From: Planctomycetota bacterium
Lineage (GTDB): Bacteria > Planctomycetota > UBA1135 > GCA-002686595
NCBI GenBank assembly: GCA_016714045.1
Contig: JADJNY010000002.1
Coordinates: 744,001 to 808,000, forward strand
Direction: 5' to 3'
DNA length: 64,000 bases
In this document: positions 63,238 to 64,000 of the stretch, piece by piece
Numbering within the stretch: the stretch's first letter is position 1
How the letters are laid out: each line of letters starts with the position of its first letter
Position numbers and translations under genes: made by a program
Notes under the pieces: model-generated
The model's database searches: none
Told to the model about the DNA's origin: nothing
What the model saw: the letters and a program-made list of their open reading frames with translations, nothing else

Positions 63238-63653
63238 TCGGAAGGGCAGCGGGGCGCGGTTCGCCGACGTCCTGATTCGTGCTGGTGCCGCCCGGACGCC
63301 GTGTCCTGGTCGTCGATGAGCGTGTGCCCCGTCGTGCGCGTTCGTGCCCTTCTGGACGGACGCACCGATTGCGGTGACTGCCTCGTCATCGTGACTTCAC
63401 GCCCCGCTCCCGGTGGTGAAGACCTCACCGCGGTGCTCCCCGTCTGAGGCAGATCGCGGCCTTCACCTCTGCGAAGGCGGCACGCCCTCGCCGTGAGCCG
63501 CGAACTCGTGCGCGATTCAGGCGAGTTCGCATCCGAACAGGAGTCCTTCCTGGGGCGCCGATTCGCGGCACATTCCGGACTCCGGGCGCGGTCGAACGAG
63601 GCGTGGGACTGAACGGTGGCCCGCGCGCCTCGCGAGCGTGAGGGTGCGCCGCC
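63238..63653. other. 416-base gene-free region between convergent genes
   Basis: No gene is supported. A short inverted repeat CGAACTCG (63501-63508) with CGAGTTCG (63522-63529) and a small GGTGA/TCACC stem near 63413-63427 may contribute to transcription termination for the kinase and the leftward gene. Fourteen bases at 63571-63584 are identical to bases 30594-30607, which include the outer part of the big hairpin. The significance is unclear. Confidence 0.4.
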
Positions 63654-63998
63654 TCAGCTCCCGCGCTCGACCCGCGTCATCAACGCCGGCAGCCGATTGG
63701 GATCCGCCGTCTCCGCGAGGCTTCCGCGGCCGCGCTGCACGTACGCGCGCGCGGGCTCGAACAGGTTGCGCGGGCCGGGCAGGCCCGAGCGCTCGAAGAG
63801 CTCCTTGTCGTGCACCGGGTCGAGCACCTGCACGATGCGGCTCGCGACGTACGGGCGCAGCGCGGCTTCGACGAGCTGGCGCACGAGCTCCGACCCGCGC
63901 GGGCCGACGATCGTGACGTGCACGGGCTCGTGGAAGAGCAGGTCGACCGCGCGCGCGTAGCCCGCGACGAAGTGACCGTAGCGCTTGTAGTCCTGCGC
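63654..63998 (-). CDS. C-terminal end of a YyaL/DUF255-type thioredoxin-domain protein (5' truncated)
   Basis: Only the last 114 residues are in the window and the frame is open to the edge. 'DYKRYGHFVAGYARAVDLLFHEPVHVTIVGP' and 'LDPVHDKELFERSGLP', then 'AYVQRGRGSLAETADPNRLPALM', follow the pattern of the C-terminus of YyaL/SSP411 proteins, where homologues read '...AYVC...C..P..DP..L..LL'. The two Cys found there in many members are absent here. These proteins combine a thioredoxin-like domain with a six-hairpin glycosidase-like fold and have no settled function. The N-terminal part is needed to confirm this. Confidence 0.55.
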   Translation of the reverse strand, partial: AQDYKRYGHFVAGYARAVDLLFHEPVHVTIVGPRGSELVRQLVEAALRPYVASRIVQVLDPVHDKELFERSGLPGPRNLFEPARAYVQRGRGSLAETADPNRLPALMTRVERGS

Positions 63999-64000
63999 GA

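Overview
The window is a very G+C-rich (roughly 70 percent by eye) bacterial chromosome segment with about 40 genes. Most likely it comes from a planctomycete. The secreted repeat protein at 50987-53887 ends in a Cys-rich domain of the type that recurs in exported proteins of marine planctomycetes, glycolysis uses a short PPi-type phosphofructokinase, and there are several large exported proteins with no clear family. The phylum call is an inference from protein style, not a phylogeny.

Layout. 1-2.1 kb: end of a nucleotide-sugar dehydrogenase, a sugar epimerase and a ParD/ParE-like toxin-antitoxin pair. 2.1-4 kb: an exported PepX/CocE-type hydrolase. 4-20.4 kb: a surface-glycan island with two triplets of very large polytopic membrane proteins (here called family A, 4.1-11.4 kb, and family B, 14.9-20.4 kb) around two GT2 glycosyltransferases and two SAM methyltransferases. 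20.4-30.3 kb: aspartate aminotransferase, an unknown membrane-anchored protein, tRNA-Leu(GAG), PPi-phosphofructokinase, acyltransferase, cupredoxin-like protein, HEAT-repeat protein and a small protein. 30.8-37.6 kb: two HDOD proteins, a matrixin-like metalloprotease with a C-terminal sorting tail, a PolB-type exonuclease, a 162-bp palindromic element and YjbQ. 37.9-42.6 kb: a MacAB-like ABC exporter (adaptor, ATPase, two permeases). 42.8-50.6 kb: a polyferredoxin-TPR fusion, a TMTC-like membrane protein with TPRs, and a second glycan operon (epimerase, nucleotide-sugar dehydrogenase, GT2). 51-54 kb: a 13-repeat secreted protein. 54.1-60.8 kb: a candidate outer-membrane electron conduit. 61.1-63.2 kb: a TPR-Ser/Thr kinase. 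63.7-64 kb: the end of a probable YyaL-type protein.

The strongest candidate for an unusual system is 55222-60828: a beta-barrel protein, a 13-heme c-type cytochrome lipoprotein and an MtrC/OmcA-like decaheme lipoprotein in one tightly packed operon. This is the gene set expected for porin-cytochrome extracellular electron transfer. The second is the pair of tandem triplets of GT-C-like membrane proteins, which share a C-terminal beta domain.

Several genes carry apparent frameshifts or a premature stop (near 9817, 11414, 13860, 54870, 59690/59785 and 62651). Most lie in short homopolymers or dinucleotide repeats inside otherwise intact genes, so base-level assembly error must be excluded before any of them is called a pseudogene.
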